A stretch of 64,000 nt of DNA from Actinomycetes bacterium (GCA_029782025.1 JAKOVR010000167.1:1-64000); one strand, 5' to 3'; counted from the first letter of the stretch, positions 30,116-37,926 are shown. Program-made: numbers and translations. Notes: a model not told the origin generated them from the sequence alone.

Positions 30116-30862
30116 ATGGCAGCAACCGAACGGCGCGTGGCCCTGGTGGCCGACGCCGGCATCTACGCCGGCCCCGAGCTGGCCCGTCACCTGGCGGGGC
30201 GCGGGCACGACCTGGTGCTCGGCGACCCCGACCCCGACCTCCTCGAGGAGCTCGGTGCCGCCGGCGTCGAGGTCGAGGTGGTGACCGGGGTGCGCAACCT
30301 CGCCGATCCGGCCGCGGCCGACGCCCTCGTCGCCGCCACGCTCTCGCGCTTCGGTCGGATCGACGCCGCGGTCGCGTTCTCCGGCCAGATCGTGACCGGC
30401 CGCTTCGTCAACTCGACCATCGACGACTTCCGCAAGGTCATCAGCGGCTGCATGGAAGGCCCCTACCACTTCCTCCGGGCCGTCGTGCCGGTGATGGTCG
30501 ACCAGGGGGACGGCCAGGTGCTGCTCATCACCAGTGCCGCCGCCGCCCGGCCCACCCCGGGGGCGCCGCTGTACTCCGCGGCCCGGGCCGGGGCCACGAT
30601 GCTGGCCCGCAACGTGGCCGGCGAGGTGGCCCGCAACGGCGTGCAGGTCAACGCCGTCGGCACCAACTTCATGGACTTCCCCGGCTTCCTGATCGCCAAC
30701 GGCGCCACCGATCCCGAGGTGCGCAAGAAGCTCGAAGCGCAGGTGCCGCTCCGGCGGCTCGGCACGCTGGCCGAGTTCGCGGCGTTCTGCATGGCCTTCC
30801 TCGACGGCACCAGCCGGTTCACCACCGGTCAGTTCGTGGCCTACGCCGGCGGGTGGGCCTGA
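30116..30862 (+). CDS. Atypical short-chain dehydrogenase/reductase
   Basis: The 248-residue protein has the SDR fold and length, the Ser140 of ITSAAAA and the Tyr153 of YSAAR. However, the catalytic Lys of YxxxK is Arg157 and the N-terminal glycine motif TGxxxGIG is replaced by VADAGIYAGPELA. The NNAG landmark is AVAFSGQ. These changes suggest altered cofactor use or a non-catalytic role, as seen in some divergent SDRs of fatty-acid and steroid metabolism. The start is set by a strong AGGAGG site. The next gene, an acyl-CoA ligase, lies 114 bp downstream with a hairpin and its own promoter between. Confidence 0.75.
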   Translation: MAATERRVALVADAGIYAGPELARHLAGRGHDLVLGDPDPDLLEELGAAGVEVEVVTGVRNLADPAAADALVAATLSRFGRIDAAVAFSGQIVTGRFVNSTIDDFRKVISGCMEGPYHFLRAVVPVMVDQGDGQVLLITSAAAARPTPGAPLYSAARAGATMLARNVAGEVARNGVQVNAVGTNFMDFPGFLIANGATDPEVRKKLEAQVPLRRLGTLAEFAAFCMAFLDGTSRFTTGQFVAYAGGWA

Positions 30863-30896
30863 TCGTCGGGCCGCGGTCCGGCCCCGGTCGCGCCCC

Positions 30897-30929
30897 GGTC
30901 CGGGCCCCTCGGACCCCGGCCCCGGTTTT
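30897..30929 (+). terminator. Hairpin followed by TTTT
   Basis: GGTCCG (30897-30902) pairs with CGGACC (30910-30915) across a 7-nt loop. A GC-rich stretch and TTTT at 30926-30929 follow. It lies between the SDR stop and the ligase promoter. Confidence 0.35.
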
Positions 30930-30945
30930 CTGACGCTCCATCAGA
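30929..30945. promoter_or_regulatory. Operator candidate TCTGACGCTCCATCAGA
   Basis: A 17-bp site with perfect outer half-sites TCTGA/TCAGA lies over the expected -35 region of the ligase promoter (-10 at 30965). It matches TCTRAYRNNCCRTCARA, as do 27890 and 34530. Confidence 0.5.
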
Positions 30946-30964
30946 ACGGATCGCCGGCCCCGGC

Positions 30965-30970
30965 TAGTGT
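30965..30970 (+). promoter_or_regulatory. -10 TAGTGT, leaderless start of acyl-CoA ligase
   Basis: TAGTGT, 6 nt, then ATG 30977; no ribosome-binding site. Confidence 0.55.
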
Positions 30971-30976
30971 CGGGCC

Positions 30977-32590
30977 ATGACCTCCGGTAGCGACGACGAA
31001 CCCCGCGGCGATCTGCGCTGGGGGACGACCCCCCGCCTGGTCCTCGACCAGGCCGCGGCGCTGGGCGACCACCCCGCCATCATCGACGGCGACGTCGTCC
31101 TGTCCTACGCCGACCTGGCCTCCCGGGTGGAGCACGCGGCTCGGGCCTTCATCGCCGCCGGCCTCCAGCCCGGCGACCGGGCGTCGGTGTGGGCGCCGAA
31201 CATGTGGGAGTGGGCCGTGGTGGCCCTCGGGCTCCACGCTGCCGGCGGCGTCCTCGTGCCCCTCAACACCCGCTTCAAGGGGGCGGAGGCGGCCTGGGTG
31301 CTGGGCAAGAGCCGGGCTCGCCTGCTCTTCACCGTGACCGACTTCCTCGACACCGACTACGTCGCCCTGCTGCGGGCCGAGGAGGTGCCCGACACGCTCG
31401 AGCAGATCGTGGTGCTGCGGGGCGCCGCGCCCGAGGGCACGGTCGGCATCGGGGAGTGGCTGGAGGAAGGGGGTTCGGTCGATCCGGCGGAGGCCCACGC
31501 CCGCATGGCTGCGGTCAGCCCCGACGACCTCTCCGACATCCTCTTCACCTCCGGCACCACGGGGAAGCCCAAGGGCGTGATGACCGCCCACGGCCAGAAC
31601 CTGCGGTCCTTCTCGGCCTGGGCCCACGTGGTGGGGCTGCGTCACGGTGACCGCTACCTCATCGTCAACCCGTTCTTCCACGCCTTCGGCTACAAGGCCG
31701 GCATCCTGGCCACCCTGATGACCGGGGCCACCGCCTACCCCCAGCCGGTGTTCGACGTGCCCACGGTGATGGAGCGGGTGGCGCGCGACCGGATCACGAT
31801 GCTGCCCGGGCCGCCCACCCTCTACCAGACGATCCTGCATCACCCGGACCTCGCCACCTTCGACATGAGCTCGCTGCGCCTGGCCGTCACCGGCGCCGCC
31901 GCCATCCCGGTGGAGCTCATCCTGCAGATGCGGGCCGAGCTCAGCTTCGAGACGATCATCACCGGCTACGGCCTCACCGAGGCGTGCGGCATCGCCACGA
32001 TGTGCCGGTTCGACGACGACCCCGAGACCATCGCCACCACGTCGGGTCGGGCCATCCCCGGGGTGGAGGTGCTGTGCATCGACGACGAGGGCGTCGAGGT
32101 GCCCCGCGGTGAGCCCGGCGAGGTCGTGGTGCGGGGCTACAACGTGATGTCGGGCTACTTCGAGGAGGCCGACGAGACGGCGGACACGATCGACGGCGGG
32201 GGCTGGCTCCACACCGGCGACATCGGGGTGATGGACGACCGCGGCTACATCAAGATCACCGACCGCAAGAAGGACATGTTCATCGTCGGCGGTTTCAACG
32301 CCTACCCGGCCGAGATCGAGAACCTGATGCTGGCCAACGAGGCCATCGCCCAGGTGGCGGTGGTCGGCATCCCCGACGAGCGCATGGGAGAGGTGGGGAT
32401 GGCCTTCGTCGTGCCCCGACCGGGCGCGGCGGTCGACGAAGCCGGCCTCATCGCCTGGTGCCGCGAGCACATGGCCAACTACAAGGTGCCCCGCCGGGTG
32501 GCGGTGGTCGACGCCCTGCCGCTCAACGCCACGGGCAAGGTGCTGAAGTACGAGCTGCGGGCCCGGGCCACCTCGGGTGCCGATGGCTGA
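30977..32590 (+). CDS. Acyl-CoA synthetase (AMP-forming, FadD-like)
   Basis: The 537-residue ANL-superfamily ligase has the phosphate-binding loop LFTSGTTGKPKGVMTAHGQ near residue 192, GYGLTEACG near residue 331, the hinge HTGDIGVMDDRGYIKITDRK near residue 413 and the catalytic lysine in LNATGKVLKYELR near residue 525. It activates a carboxylic acid to its CoA thioester through an acyl-adenylate. The substrate class cannot be told. The gene is preceded by an operator-like dyad. Its end overlaps the start of the YchJ-like gene by 8 bp, so the two are coupled. It probably feeds the acyl-CoA dehydrogenases further right. Confidence 0.92.
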   Translation: MTSGSDDEPRGDLRWGTTPRLVLDQAAALGDHPAIIDGDVVLSYADLASRVEHAARAFIAAGLQPGDRASVWAPNMWEWAVVALGLHAAGGVLVPLNTRFKGAEAAWVLGKSRARLLFTVTDFLDTDYVALLRAEEVPDTLEQIVVLRGAAPEGTVGIGEWLEEGGSVDPAEAHARMAAVSPDDLSDILFTSGTTGKPKGVMTAHGQNLRSFSAWAHVVGLRHGDRYLIVNPFFHAFGYKAGILATLMTGATAYPQPVFDVPTVMERVARDRITMLPGPPTLYQTILHHPDLATFDMSSLRLAVTGAAAIPVELILQMRAELSFETIITGYGLTEACGIATMCRFDDDPETIATTSGRAIPGVEVLCIDDEGVEVPRGEPGEVVVRGYNVMSGYFEEADETADTIDGGGWLHTGDIGVMDDRGYIKITDRKKDMFIVGGFNAYPAEIENLMLANEAIAQVAVVGIPDERMGEVGMAFVVPRPGAAVDEAGLIAWCREHMANYKVPRRVAVVDALPLNATGKVLKYELRARATSGADG

Positions 32591-33020
32591 GCCGGCCGGG
32601 CCGCACGATCCCGACGGTGGCCCGCCCTGCCCGTGCGGTTCGGGCCGGCCCGGCCAGCGGTGTTGCCTCCGGTACCTGCACGGCGGGGCCGATCCGGCCA
32701 CGGCCGAACAGCTCATGCGGTCCCGGTACACCGCGTTCGCCGTCGGCGCTCCCGCCTACCTCCTCGCCACCTGGCACCCCTCGACCCGCCCGGCCACCCT
32801 CACGCTCGATCCCGCCACCCGATGGGTGGGCCTCACGGTGGAGACCGTCGAGGCCGGGGACCTGTTCGACGACACCGGCACGGTGGCTTTCCGGGCCCGG
32901 TTCGAGCGGCGCGGCCAGACGGGGGAACAGGCCGAGACGTCACGCTTCGTGCGGGAGGGCGGGCGCTGGTGCTACGTCGGACCGGTCGTGGCGCGGCAGG
33001 GGAGCGGTCGAGCGGATTAA
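32583..33020 (+). CDS. YchJ-like (UPF0225) protein with SEC-C-type zinc motif
   Basis: The 145-residue protein begins with a cysteine-rich SEC-C-like motif CPCGSGRPGQRCC at about residues 16-28. It continues with the YchJ signature AEQLMRSRYTAFAVGAPAYL followed by WHPSTRP, and ends with an NTF2-like domain (FRARFERRG, SRFVREGGRWCYV). YchJ proteins are small cytoplasmic proteins of unknown function. The ATG at 32583 overlaps the ligase stop; a GTG at 32577 in the same frame is also possible. Its function in relation to the ligase is unclear. Confidence 0.85.
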   Translation: MAEPAGPHDPDGGPPCPCGSGRPGQRCCLRYLHGGADPATAEQLMRSRYTAFAVGAPAYLLATWHPSTRPATLTLDPATRWVGLTVETVEAGDLFDDTGTVAFRARFERRGQTGEQAETSRFVREGGRWCYVGPVVARQGSGRAD

Positions 33021-33076
33021 ATGGAGGCGCTCGGATGCGGCTGCATCCCGCGCCCCGTGACCCAGGGGGTTCCCTC

Positions 33077-33796
33077 ATGGCTGCCAAGATCAAGTGCCCG
33101 GCCTGTGGCGCCAAGAACGACGCCACCGCCACCCGCTGTCGGATCTGTGCCGCGATGATCGTGGCCAAGCCGGCGGCGCCGCCCGCGGCGGCGCCGCCCC
33201 AGGCGCCACCGCCGCCGATGGCCCCGGCCCCCATGGCGGCGGCGCCACCCCCACCCCCGGCCGGCGGGCCCGCCGCGCCAGCCCCGCCCATGGCCGCTCC
33301 GCCCGTGGCCGCTCCGCCTGTCGCCGCCCCCGGCGGTGCCGTCCCCGGCGGTGCCGTCCCCGACCCGGCGGCCGCCGGTGTGGCAGGGCCCCGGCGCACC
33401 CTGCCCCCGGGCTACCCGGGGGCGCCGCCCGCCTACTCGGCGTCCCAGGGCGGGCTCCCCGACAGCGCCATCCAGATCAACGTCCAGTCGCGCCACCCCG
33501 GCAACGTGCCGCCCCCGCCCGACACCGGCGAGCGCATCGACAGCATCCCGGACTTCTCGGCATCGGTGCAGCCCCGCCACCTGCCGCCCCCGCCGCCGGC
33601 CGAGCAGTCGCTCGACGAGGCGGCCATCGCCCACGCCGCCCGGTCGATCACCATCGACGAGAGCCTGGCCCGGCGGGGCGGGGCACCCACGCTCCAGGCC
33701 GACGACGAGGTCGAGGCCTTCAAGCGTGGCGGCGGCGGGATCGTGATCGAGGCGCAGCCGCGGCACCCGGGCGATCCGGCGCCGCCCTCCCGCTGA
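33077..33796 (+). CDS. Zinc-ribbon, Pro/Ala-rich protein with QxRHPG repeats
   Basis: The 239-residue protein has an N-terminal zinc ribbon (Cys7, Cys10, Cys22, Cys25 in KCPACG and RCRIC) and then about 100 residues of Ala/Pro/Gly low complexity. The C-terminal part contains three copies of a QxRHPG/L element (NVQSRHPGNVPPPP, SVQPRHLPPPPP, EAQPRHPGDPAPP), two of which end predicted strands. The remainder is acidic with IDESLARRGG. No enzymatic family is recognised. It resembles FHA-partner or secretion-linked zinc-ribbon proteins in actinobacteria only in architecture. The DUF2889 gene starts at the base after its stop, so co-translation is likely. Confidence 0.6.
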   Translation: MAAKIKCPACGAKNDATATRCRICAAMIVAKPAAPPAAAPPQAPPPPMAPAPMAAAPPPPPAGGPAAPAPPMAAPPVAAPPVAAPGGAVPGGAVPDPAAAGVAGPRRTLPPGYPGAPPAYSASQGGLPDSAIQINVQSRHPGNVPPPPDTGERIDSIPDFSASVQPRHLPPPPPAEQSLDEAAIAHAARSITIDESLARRGGAPTLQADDEVEAFKRGGGGIVIEAQPRHPGDPAPPSR

Positions 33797-34498
33797 ATGC
33801 CGGCGTTCCACCGCCTCGTCAGCACCCGCACCGAGGGGGCACGGCGGGGCACCGTCCGCACCGTGGCGAGGGTCGACGACTTCCTCCACGGCTTCGAGGT
33901 CACCCTCGACGTGCGCGACGGGGCGATCCACCGCGCCTCGGCCACCGCCCACCGTCACCCGTGGACCACCTGCCCGGGGGCGCTGGCCAGCGTCGCCGCG
34001 GCCCGGGGCCCCCTGGCCGACGCCGCCGCCACCATCGCGGACGCGCCGCGCGACACCACCTGCGTCCACGTCAACGACCTCGTCTGGCTGGCCGCCCGCC
34101 AGCACCCCGATCGCCGCTACGAGATGGAGATCGACCCGTTCCAGGCCACGCTCGAGCGCGACGGCCGGGAGGTGATGCGGTGGCCGCTGCACCGGTGGCA
34201 GATCTCGGGCACGGGCCCGTTCGCCGGGCTGTCGCTGGCGGGCACCGGGTGGGCCGAGGCCCTCGCCGCGGTGGATCCCGACGGCGCCGACGGTGACGGC
34301 CGGGAGGCGGTGCGGGTGCTGCGCCGCGGCCTGCTCGTGGCCGTCGGCTACTACACCCTCGACTGGCGCACCATCACCCGCGGCACCGACGTGCCCCGCG
34401 ACGTGATGGCCGACACCTGCCACACCTTCTCGGGAGAGCGCACCGAGCAGGCGGTGTGCCTGGCCGAGGCGCCGGACCGGCGCAGCCGTCCCCGCTGA
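33797..34498 (+). CDS. DUF2889 family protein
   Basis: The 233-residue protein shows the DUF2889 landmarks: an N-terminal TRTEGARRGTVRTVARVDDF, the central cysteine segment HPWTTCPGALASVA and TTCVHVNDLVWLAARQ. The C-terminal half has many Asp/Arg residues and ends with CHTFSGERTEQAVCLAE. Homologues are cytoplasmic proteins of unknown function often found near acyl-CoA dehydrogenase and amidohydrolase genes in actinobacteria and proteobacteria. The ATG at 33797 immediately follows the TGA of the zinc-ribbon gene. The acyl-CoA dehydrogenase pair downstream has its own operator and ribosome-binding site. Confidence 0.75.
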   Translation: MPAFHRLVSTRTEGARRGTVRTVARVDDFLHGFEVTLDVRDGAIHRASATAHRHPWTTCPGALASVAAARGPLADAAATIADAPRDTTCVHVNDLVWLAARQHPDRRYEMEIDPFQATLERDGREVMRWPLHRWQISGTGPFAGLSLAGTGWAEALAAVDPDGADGDGREAVRVLRRGLLVAVGYYTLDWRTITRGTDVPRDVMADTCHTFSGERTEQAVCLAEAPDRRSRPR

Positions 34499-34529
34499 GC
34501 GGCCGAATGGAGCGGCGGCGCCGCGAGTT

Positions 34530-34546
34530 TCTAACATGCCGTCAGA
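34530..34546. promoter_or_regulatory. Operator candidate TCTAACATGCCGTCAGA
   Basis: The 17-bp site contains the TAACAT hexamer (34532-34537) that would serve as the -10 of the acyl-CoA dehydrogenase operon. It matches TCTRAYRNNCCRTCARA (others at 27890 and 30929). Confidence 0.45.
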
Positions 34547-34572
34547 TTCTCTCCCCCGGTCGAGGAGCCCCC

Positions 34573-35760
34573 GTGGACCTGCGCTACTCCGAATCCGATC
34601 TGGCGTTCCGCGCGGAGCTGCGGTCATGGCTGGCCGACGTGCTGCCGACCCTGCCGCCCAAGCCGGCCCCCGACGACTGGCCCGCCCGCCGCGACTGGGA
34701 CACGGGCTGGCAGCGCCAGCTCTTCGAGGCGGGCTACGCCGGGATCAACTGGCCGAAGGAGTACGGCGGGCGGGGGGCCACCCTCACCGAGCAGCTGATC
34801 TACCTGGAGGAGACGACCCGGGCGGGCGCGCCGTACATCGGCGTGAACTTCGTCGGGATGCTCCATGCCGGCCCCACCGTGATGGCCGAGGCGAGCGAGG
34901 AGCAGAAGGCCTTCCACCTGCCGCGGATCCTCCGGGGCGAGGAGGTGTGGTGCCAGGGGTTCAGCGAGCCCGGCGCCGGCAGCGACCTGGCCTCGCTGTC
35001 GTGCAAGGCCTTCCGTGACGGCGACCACTACGTGGTGACGGGCCAGAAGATCTGGACGTCCTTCGCCCAGGTCGCCGACTGGTGCGAGCTGCTCGTGCGC
35101 ACCGACGCCTCGTCGAAGCACAAGGGCATCACCTGGTTGATCTGCCCGATGGACCTCCCCGGGATCGAGATCCGCCCGCTGCGCACCATCGTCGGGTCCT
35201 CGGAGTTCAGCGAGGTGTTCTTCGACGAGGTCCGGGTGCCCGTGTCCCAGCGGGTCGGCGACGAGAACGACGGCTGGCGCATCGCCATGGTGACCTTCTC
35301 CTTCGAGCGGGGCACCGGTTTCATCTCCGATCTGGTCGAGACCGACAAGATGATCTCCGAGCTCGTCGAGTTGGCCAAGCGGGTCACCCGCAAGGGCGCC
35401 ACCGCCTGGGACGACGTGGCCCTGCGGCGGGAGATCGGCCAGATGCAGGCCCAGATGGACGCCCTGTGGGCGATGACCAAGCGCAACCTGGCCCAGGCCG
35501 AGCGCAACGGCGTGCCCGGCGTCGGGGGCAGCGTCGTGAAGCTCTACTACTCCGAGCTGTTCCAGCGGCTCACCGACGTGGCCATGCGGCTGCTCGAACG
35601 GGCGTCGCTCAGCCGGGACGACGTGGGCCAGCTGGTCGGTTCGGGCTCGTTCGTGGAGGAGCGGTTGCGCTCCACCTCCTTCACCATCGCCGCCGGCACG
35701 AGCCAGATCCAGCGCAACATCGTGGCCGAGCGGATCCTCGGTCTCCCCAAGGACCGCTGA
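34573..35760 (+). CDS. Acyl-CoA dehydrogenase (large subunit of a pair)
   Basis: The 395-residue flavoprotein has the N-terminal helices YSESDLAFRAELRSWLADVL, the active-site segment WCQGFSEPGAGSDLASLSCK and the beta-domain GQKIWTSFAQVADWCELLV. The C-terminal helix is AAGTSQIQRNIVAERILGLP. The usual Glu before GT in the C-terminal helix is Ala. Adjacent unequal acyl-CoA dehydrogenases (395 and 323 residues) are typical of actinobacterial alpha2-beta2 enzymes such as those acting on steroid side chains, where only one subunit type supplies the catalytic base. The GTG start is set by CGAGGAG 5-6 nt upstream. The small subunit begins 10 bp downstream. Confidence 0.9.
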   Translation: MDLRYSESDLAFRAELRSWLADVLPTLPPKPAPDDWPARRDWDTGWQRQLFEAGYAGINWPKEYGGRGATLTEQLIYLEETTRAGAPYIGVNFVGMLHAGPTVMAEASEEQKAFHLPRILRGEEVWCQGFSEPGAGSDLASLSCKAFRDGDHYVVTGQKIWTSFAQVADWCELLVRTDASSKHKGITWLICPMDLPGIEIRPLRTIVGSSEFSEVFFDEVRVPVSQRVGDENDGWRIAMVTFSFERGTGFISDLVETDKMISELVELAKRVTRKGATAWDDVALRREIGQMQAQMDALWAMTKRNLAQAERNGVPGVGGSVVKLYYSELFQRLTDVAMRLLERASLSRDDVGQLVGSGSFVEERLRSTSFTIAAGTSQIQRNIVAERILGLPKDR

Positions 35761-35770
35761 GAGGAACCCC

Positions 35771-36742
35771 ATGGACTTCGAGCTCACCGACGACCAGATC
35801 GCCCTCCAGGAGGGCCTTCGCTCCTTCTGCTCCGGGCGGTTCCCCATCGAGGTGGTGCGGGCGGTCGAGGCCACCGGCGGCATCGACCGTGACCGCTGGC
35901 GCGAGCTGGCCGACATGGGCACCTTCGCCCTGCGGCTGGCCGAGGACGCCGGCGGCGTGGGCCTCGGCACCGCCGACGCCGTCCTCGCCTTCGAGGAGCT
36001 CGGGCGGGCCCTGGTGCCCGGGCCGCTGGTGTGGACCCACCTCGCCGCCGGCCTCGTCGACGGGGCCGCCACCGGCGAGGTGGTGGTGACCGGCATCGAG
36101 CGTGACGATGCCAGCGGCGTGATCGAGTTCCCCGCCACAGCCGACGTGCTGCTGATCCTCGACACCGACGGGGCCTGGCGGGTGGACGTGGCCGACCTCG
36201 CCCTGGCGCCCCTCGACCCGCCCCTCGACCCGCTCACCCCGGTGGCCCGCCTCACCGCCCCGCTGCCCCAGGGCGCGAAGGTGCTCGACGCCGGCCCGGC
36301 CGCCGAGCTCCGCCTCACGGGTGCGGCCCTCACCGCGGGCCAGCTCCTCGGCATCTCCACCGCCACCACCGACCTCGCCGTCGCCTTCGCCAAGGAGCGG
36401 GTGCAGTTCGACCGGCCCATCGGGCAGTTCCAGGCGCTGAAGCACCTGATGGCCGACATGCTGACCCGGTCCGAGGTCGCCCGCGGTGCCGTCTACGCCG
36501 CCGGCGTCACGGTCGACGACCCCGAGGTCGGCCCGGTGGCCCGGGCCGTGGCCGCGGCCAAGCTCACCGCCGGCGAGGCCGCGGTCGAGAACACCAAGAC
36601 CTGCGTCCAGGTGCACGGCGGCATGGGCTACACGTGGGAGGTCGACGCCCACCTGCAGCTCAAGCGGGCCTACGTCCTCGACGCCGCCTTCGGCGGCCGC
36701 GAGCACTGGGCCGAGGCCATGGCCGACCTCGCCTTCACCTGA
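35771..36742 (+). CDS. Acyl-CoA dehydrogenase, short (small subunit of a pair)
   Basis: The 323-residue protein has an acyl-CoA dehydrogenase fold, starting with ELTDDQIALQEGLRSFCSG, but is shorter than the usual 380-400 residues. The middle beta-domain is reduced, with no clear FSEPxAGSD segment. The C-terminal helices with AVAFAKERVQFDRPIGQFQA and VHGGMGYTWEVDAHLQLKR are intact. This shape fits the small subunit of heteromeric acyl-CoA dehydrogenases. A GAGAGGA ribosome-binding site lies before the ATG and only 10 bp separate it from the large subunit gene. The gene ends just before a GGGTGCG palindrome. Confidence 0.88.
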   Translation: MDFELTDDQIALQEGLRSFCSGRFPIEVVRAVEATGGIDRDRWRELADMGTFALRLAEDAGGVGLGTADAVLAFEELGRALVPGPLVWTHLAAGLVDGAATGEVVVTGIERDDASGVIEFPATADVLLILDTDGAWRVDVADLALAPLDPPLDPLTPVARLTAPLPQGAKVLDAGPAAELRLTGAALTAGQLLGISTATTDLAVAFAKERVQFDRPIGQFQALKHLMADMLTRSEVARGAVYAAGVTVDDPEVGPVARAVAAAKLTAGEAAVENTKTCVQVHGGMGYTWEVDAHLQLKRAYVLDAAFGGREHWAEAMADLAFT

Positions 36743-36757
36743 TCCATCCCTGCGTCT

Positions 36758-36806
36758 CCTGTGGGTGCGCAATGTCACGGTGTCCGGTGCATTGCGCACC
36801 CACAGG
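36758..36806. repeat. GGGTGCG palindrome, copy E3 (17-bp arms)
   Basis: CCTGTGGGTGCGCAATG (36758-36774) pairs perfectly with 36790-36806 across a 15-nt centre. It fills the gap between the convergent acyl-CoA dehydrogenase and lipoprotein genes, 15 bp past one stop and 9 bp from the other. It shares its arm sequence with the 52071 copy. Confidence 0.9.
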
Positions 36807-36815
36807 GGAAGGGCG

Positions 36816-37424
36816 TCAGCAGTTGGTGTCGGTCCAGGCGATGGTGTCGCGCTGGGCCTGGATCCAGGTGGCGAGGCCGGGCCCGAGGGCGTTGATGGCG
36901 GCCTGCAGGTCGGGGACCGTGGTGATCTTGCCGTCGAGGACCTGTTGGGTGAGCTGCTGGACGGGTCCGTCGAGGGCCTTGGTGGTGGCGACGAGGTCCG
37001 GCGGCGAGTTCTTCTCGATCCGGGCGAACAGGTCCTGGAACTGCTTGGCCTTGGCCTTGTCGACGGTGGCGAAGCCGGTGATGTCCTTGATCGGTGCCGC
37101 CTTCACGTCGGCGCAGAAGGCCGCCTTGTCGAAGGCTGCGGCCTTGGTGGTGCTGGTGGTCGGTGCCGCGGTCGTGGTGGTGGGCTTGGCCGTGGTGGTG
37201 GGAGCCGCCGTCGTGGTGGCGGTGGTGGCCGTCGAGGCCGGCGCCGAAGTGCCGGCCGGGGCGCTGGTCGCCGCGCCGCCCGGCTTGGCCGTGGTCGGGG
37301 CCGGCGCGGCCGAGGCCTGGCGCTCGGGGACGTCGACCCGCAGCCCGCAGCCCGCAGCCCCACCCGCGACGACGACGAGGGGCAGGACGCCCCGGATCCC
37401 GAGCCCCAGCAGTCCCTTGCGCAT
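36816..37424 (-). CDS. Thr/Ala-rich lipoprotein of unknown function
   Basis: The 202-residue protein has a signal peptide ending in the lipobox GGAAGC (Cys26). A long Thr/Ala/Pro linker follows (about residues 38-97, TTTAAPTTTAKPTTTTAAPT) and would hold the C-terminal domain away from the membrane. The C-terminal 100 residues are helical, with two Cys (FDKAAFCADVK and the final DTNC) likely to form a disulfide, and have no recognised family. Small lipoproteins of this design are common in Acidimicrobiia and related actinobacteria. TAGGTT 6 nt before ATG 37424 supports the start and leaderless expression. Confidence 0.75.
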   Translation of the reverse strand: MRKGLLGLGIRGVLPLVVVAGGAAGCGLRVDVPERQASAAPAPTTAKPGGAATSAPAGTSAPASTATTATTTAAPTTTAKPTTTTAAPTTSTTKAAAFDKAAFCADVKAAPIKDITGFATVDKAKAKQFQDLFARIEKNSPPDLVATTKALDGPVQQLTQQVLDGKITTVPDLQAAINALGPGLATWIQAQRDTIAWTDTNC

Positions 37425-37430
37425 GGCAGC

Positions 37431-37436
37431 AACCTA
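37431..37436 (-). promoter_or_regulatory. -10 TAGGTT, leaderless start of lipoprotein
   Basis: On the minus strand TAGGTT stands 6 nt before ATG 37424. Confidence 0.5.
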
Positions 37437-37457
37437 GTCCCCGGGGCAGAATGGGGC

Positions 37458-37907
37458 ATGGCGTTGGCGCCGGGCACCGTGCTCAAACGGGGGTTCACCC
37501 GCCGGTGTCCCGTCTGCGGCCGGGGCAAGCTCTTCCGGCAGTGGGTGCGCATGCTGCCGCACTGTCCGAGCTGCGGCTACCGCTTCCGCCGGGCCCCCGG
37601 GCAGTGGCTCGGCTCCTGGTTCCTCAACCTGTGTCTGGTGCAGCTGGCCGTGATCTTCGTGGTGATCGTGATCGGCGTGGTGACCTGGCCCGACACGCCG
37701 ACGGCGCTCCTGATCACCGCCACCGTGGCCACCGCGGTCGGCGTGCCGCTCGCCTTCTTCCCCTTCTCGCGCACGATCTGGGTCGCCATCGATCTGGTCA
37801 TGCGCCCGCTCGACTTCGACGACGACGTGGCCCCCGGCTTCGAGCTCGAGGCCGAGCTGGCCGCCCTCCGGGCCGAGCGTCCCGCCCCGCCCGGCGACGG
37901 CGACTGA
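37458..37907 (+). CDS. DUF983 membrane protein
   Basis: The 149-residue protein has an N-terminal zinc-ribbon (Cys17, Cys20 in RCPVCGRGKLF and Cys36, Cys39 in HCPSCGYRF). Two hydrophobic helices follow (about residues 48-72 and 78-103), with the polar tail facing the cytoplasm. This matches the DUF983 family of small membrane proteins, whose function is unknown; some members occur near cytochrome oxidase or sterol genes. ATG 37458 is preceded by CAGAAT at 5 nt, a weak leaderless-like site. It diverges from the lipoprotein gene with 33 bp between starts. Confidence 0.8.
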   Translation: MALAPGTVLKRGFTRRCPVCGRGKLFRQWVRMLPHCPSCGYRFRRAPGQWLGSWFLNLCLVQLAVIFVVIVIGVVTWPDTPTALLITATVATAVGVPLAFFPFSRTIWVAIDLVMRPLDFDDDVAPGFELEAELAALRAERPAPPGDGD

Positions 37908-37912
37908 GCCTC

Positions 37913-37926
37913 TGAACCGTCGTTCA
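37913..37926. promoter_or_regulatory. Operator candidate TGAACCGTCGTTCA
   Basis: TGAAC-N4-GTTCA upstream of the ligase promoter (-35-like TTGCAC and -10 TACATT). The same motif occurs at 55202 and 60395. The flanks extend the dyad to CTGAAC...GTTCAG. Confidence 0.55.

Noticed and set aside
32633-33076. Plus-strand frame joining the YchJ region to the zinc-ribbon gene
   Set aside because: It is in the wrong phase over the YchJ-like gene, which has its own family motifs; only the part from 33077 is coding in this frame.
37034-37330. Repetitive ACC/GTG tract read as a possible non-coding repeat
   Set aside because: It encodes the Thr/Ala/Pro linker of the lipoprotein on the minus strand.
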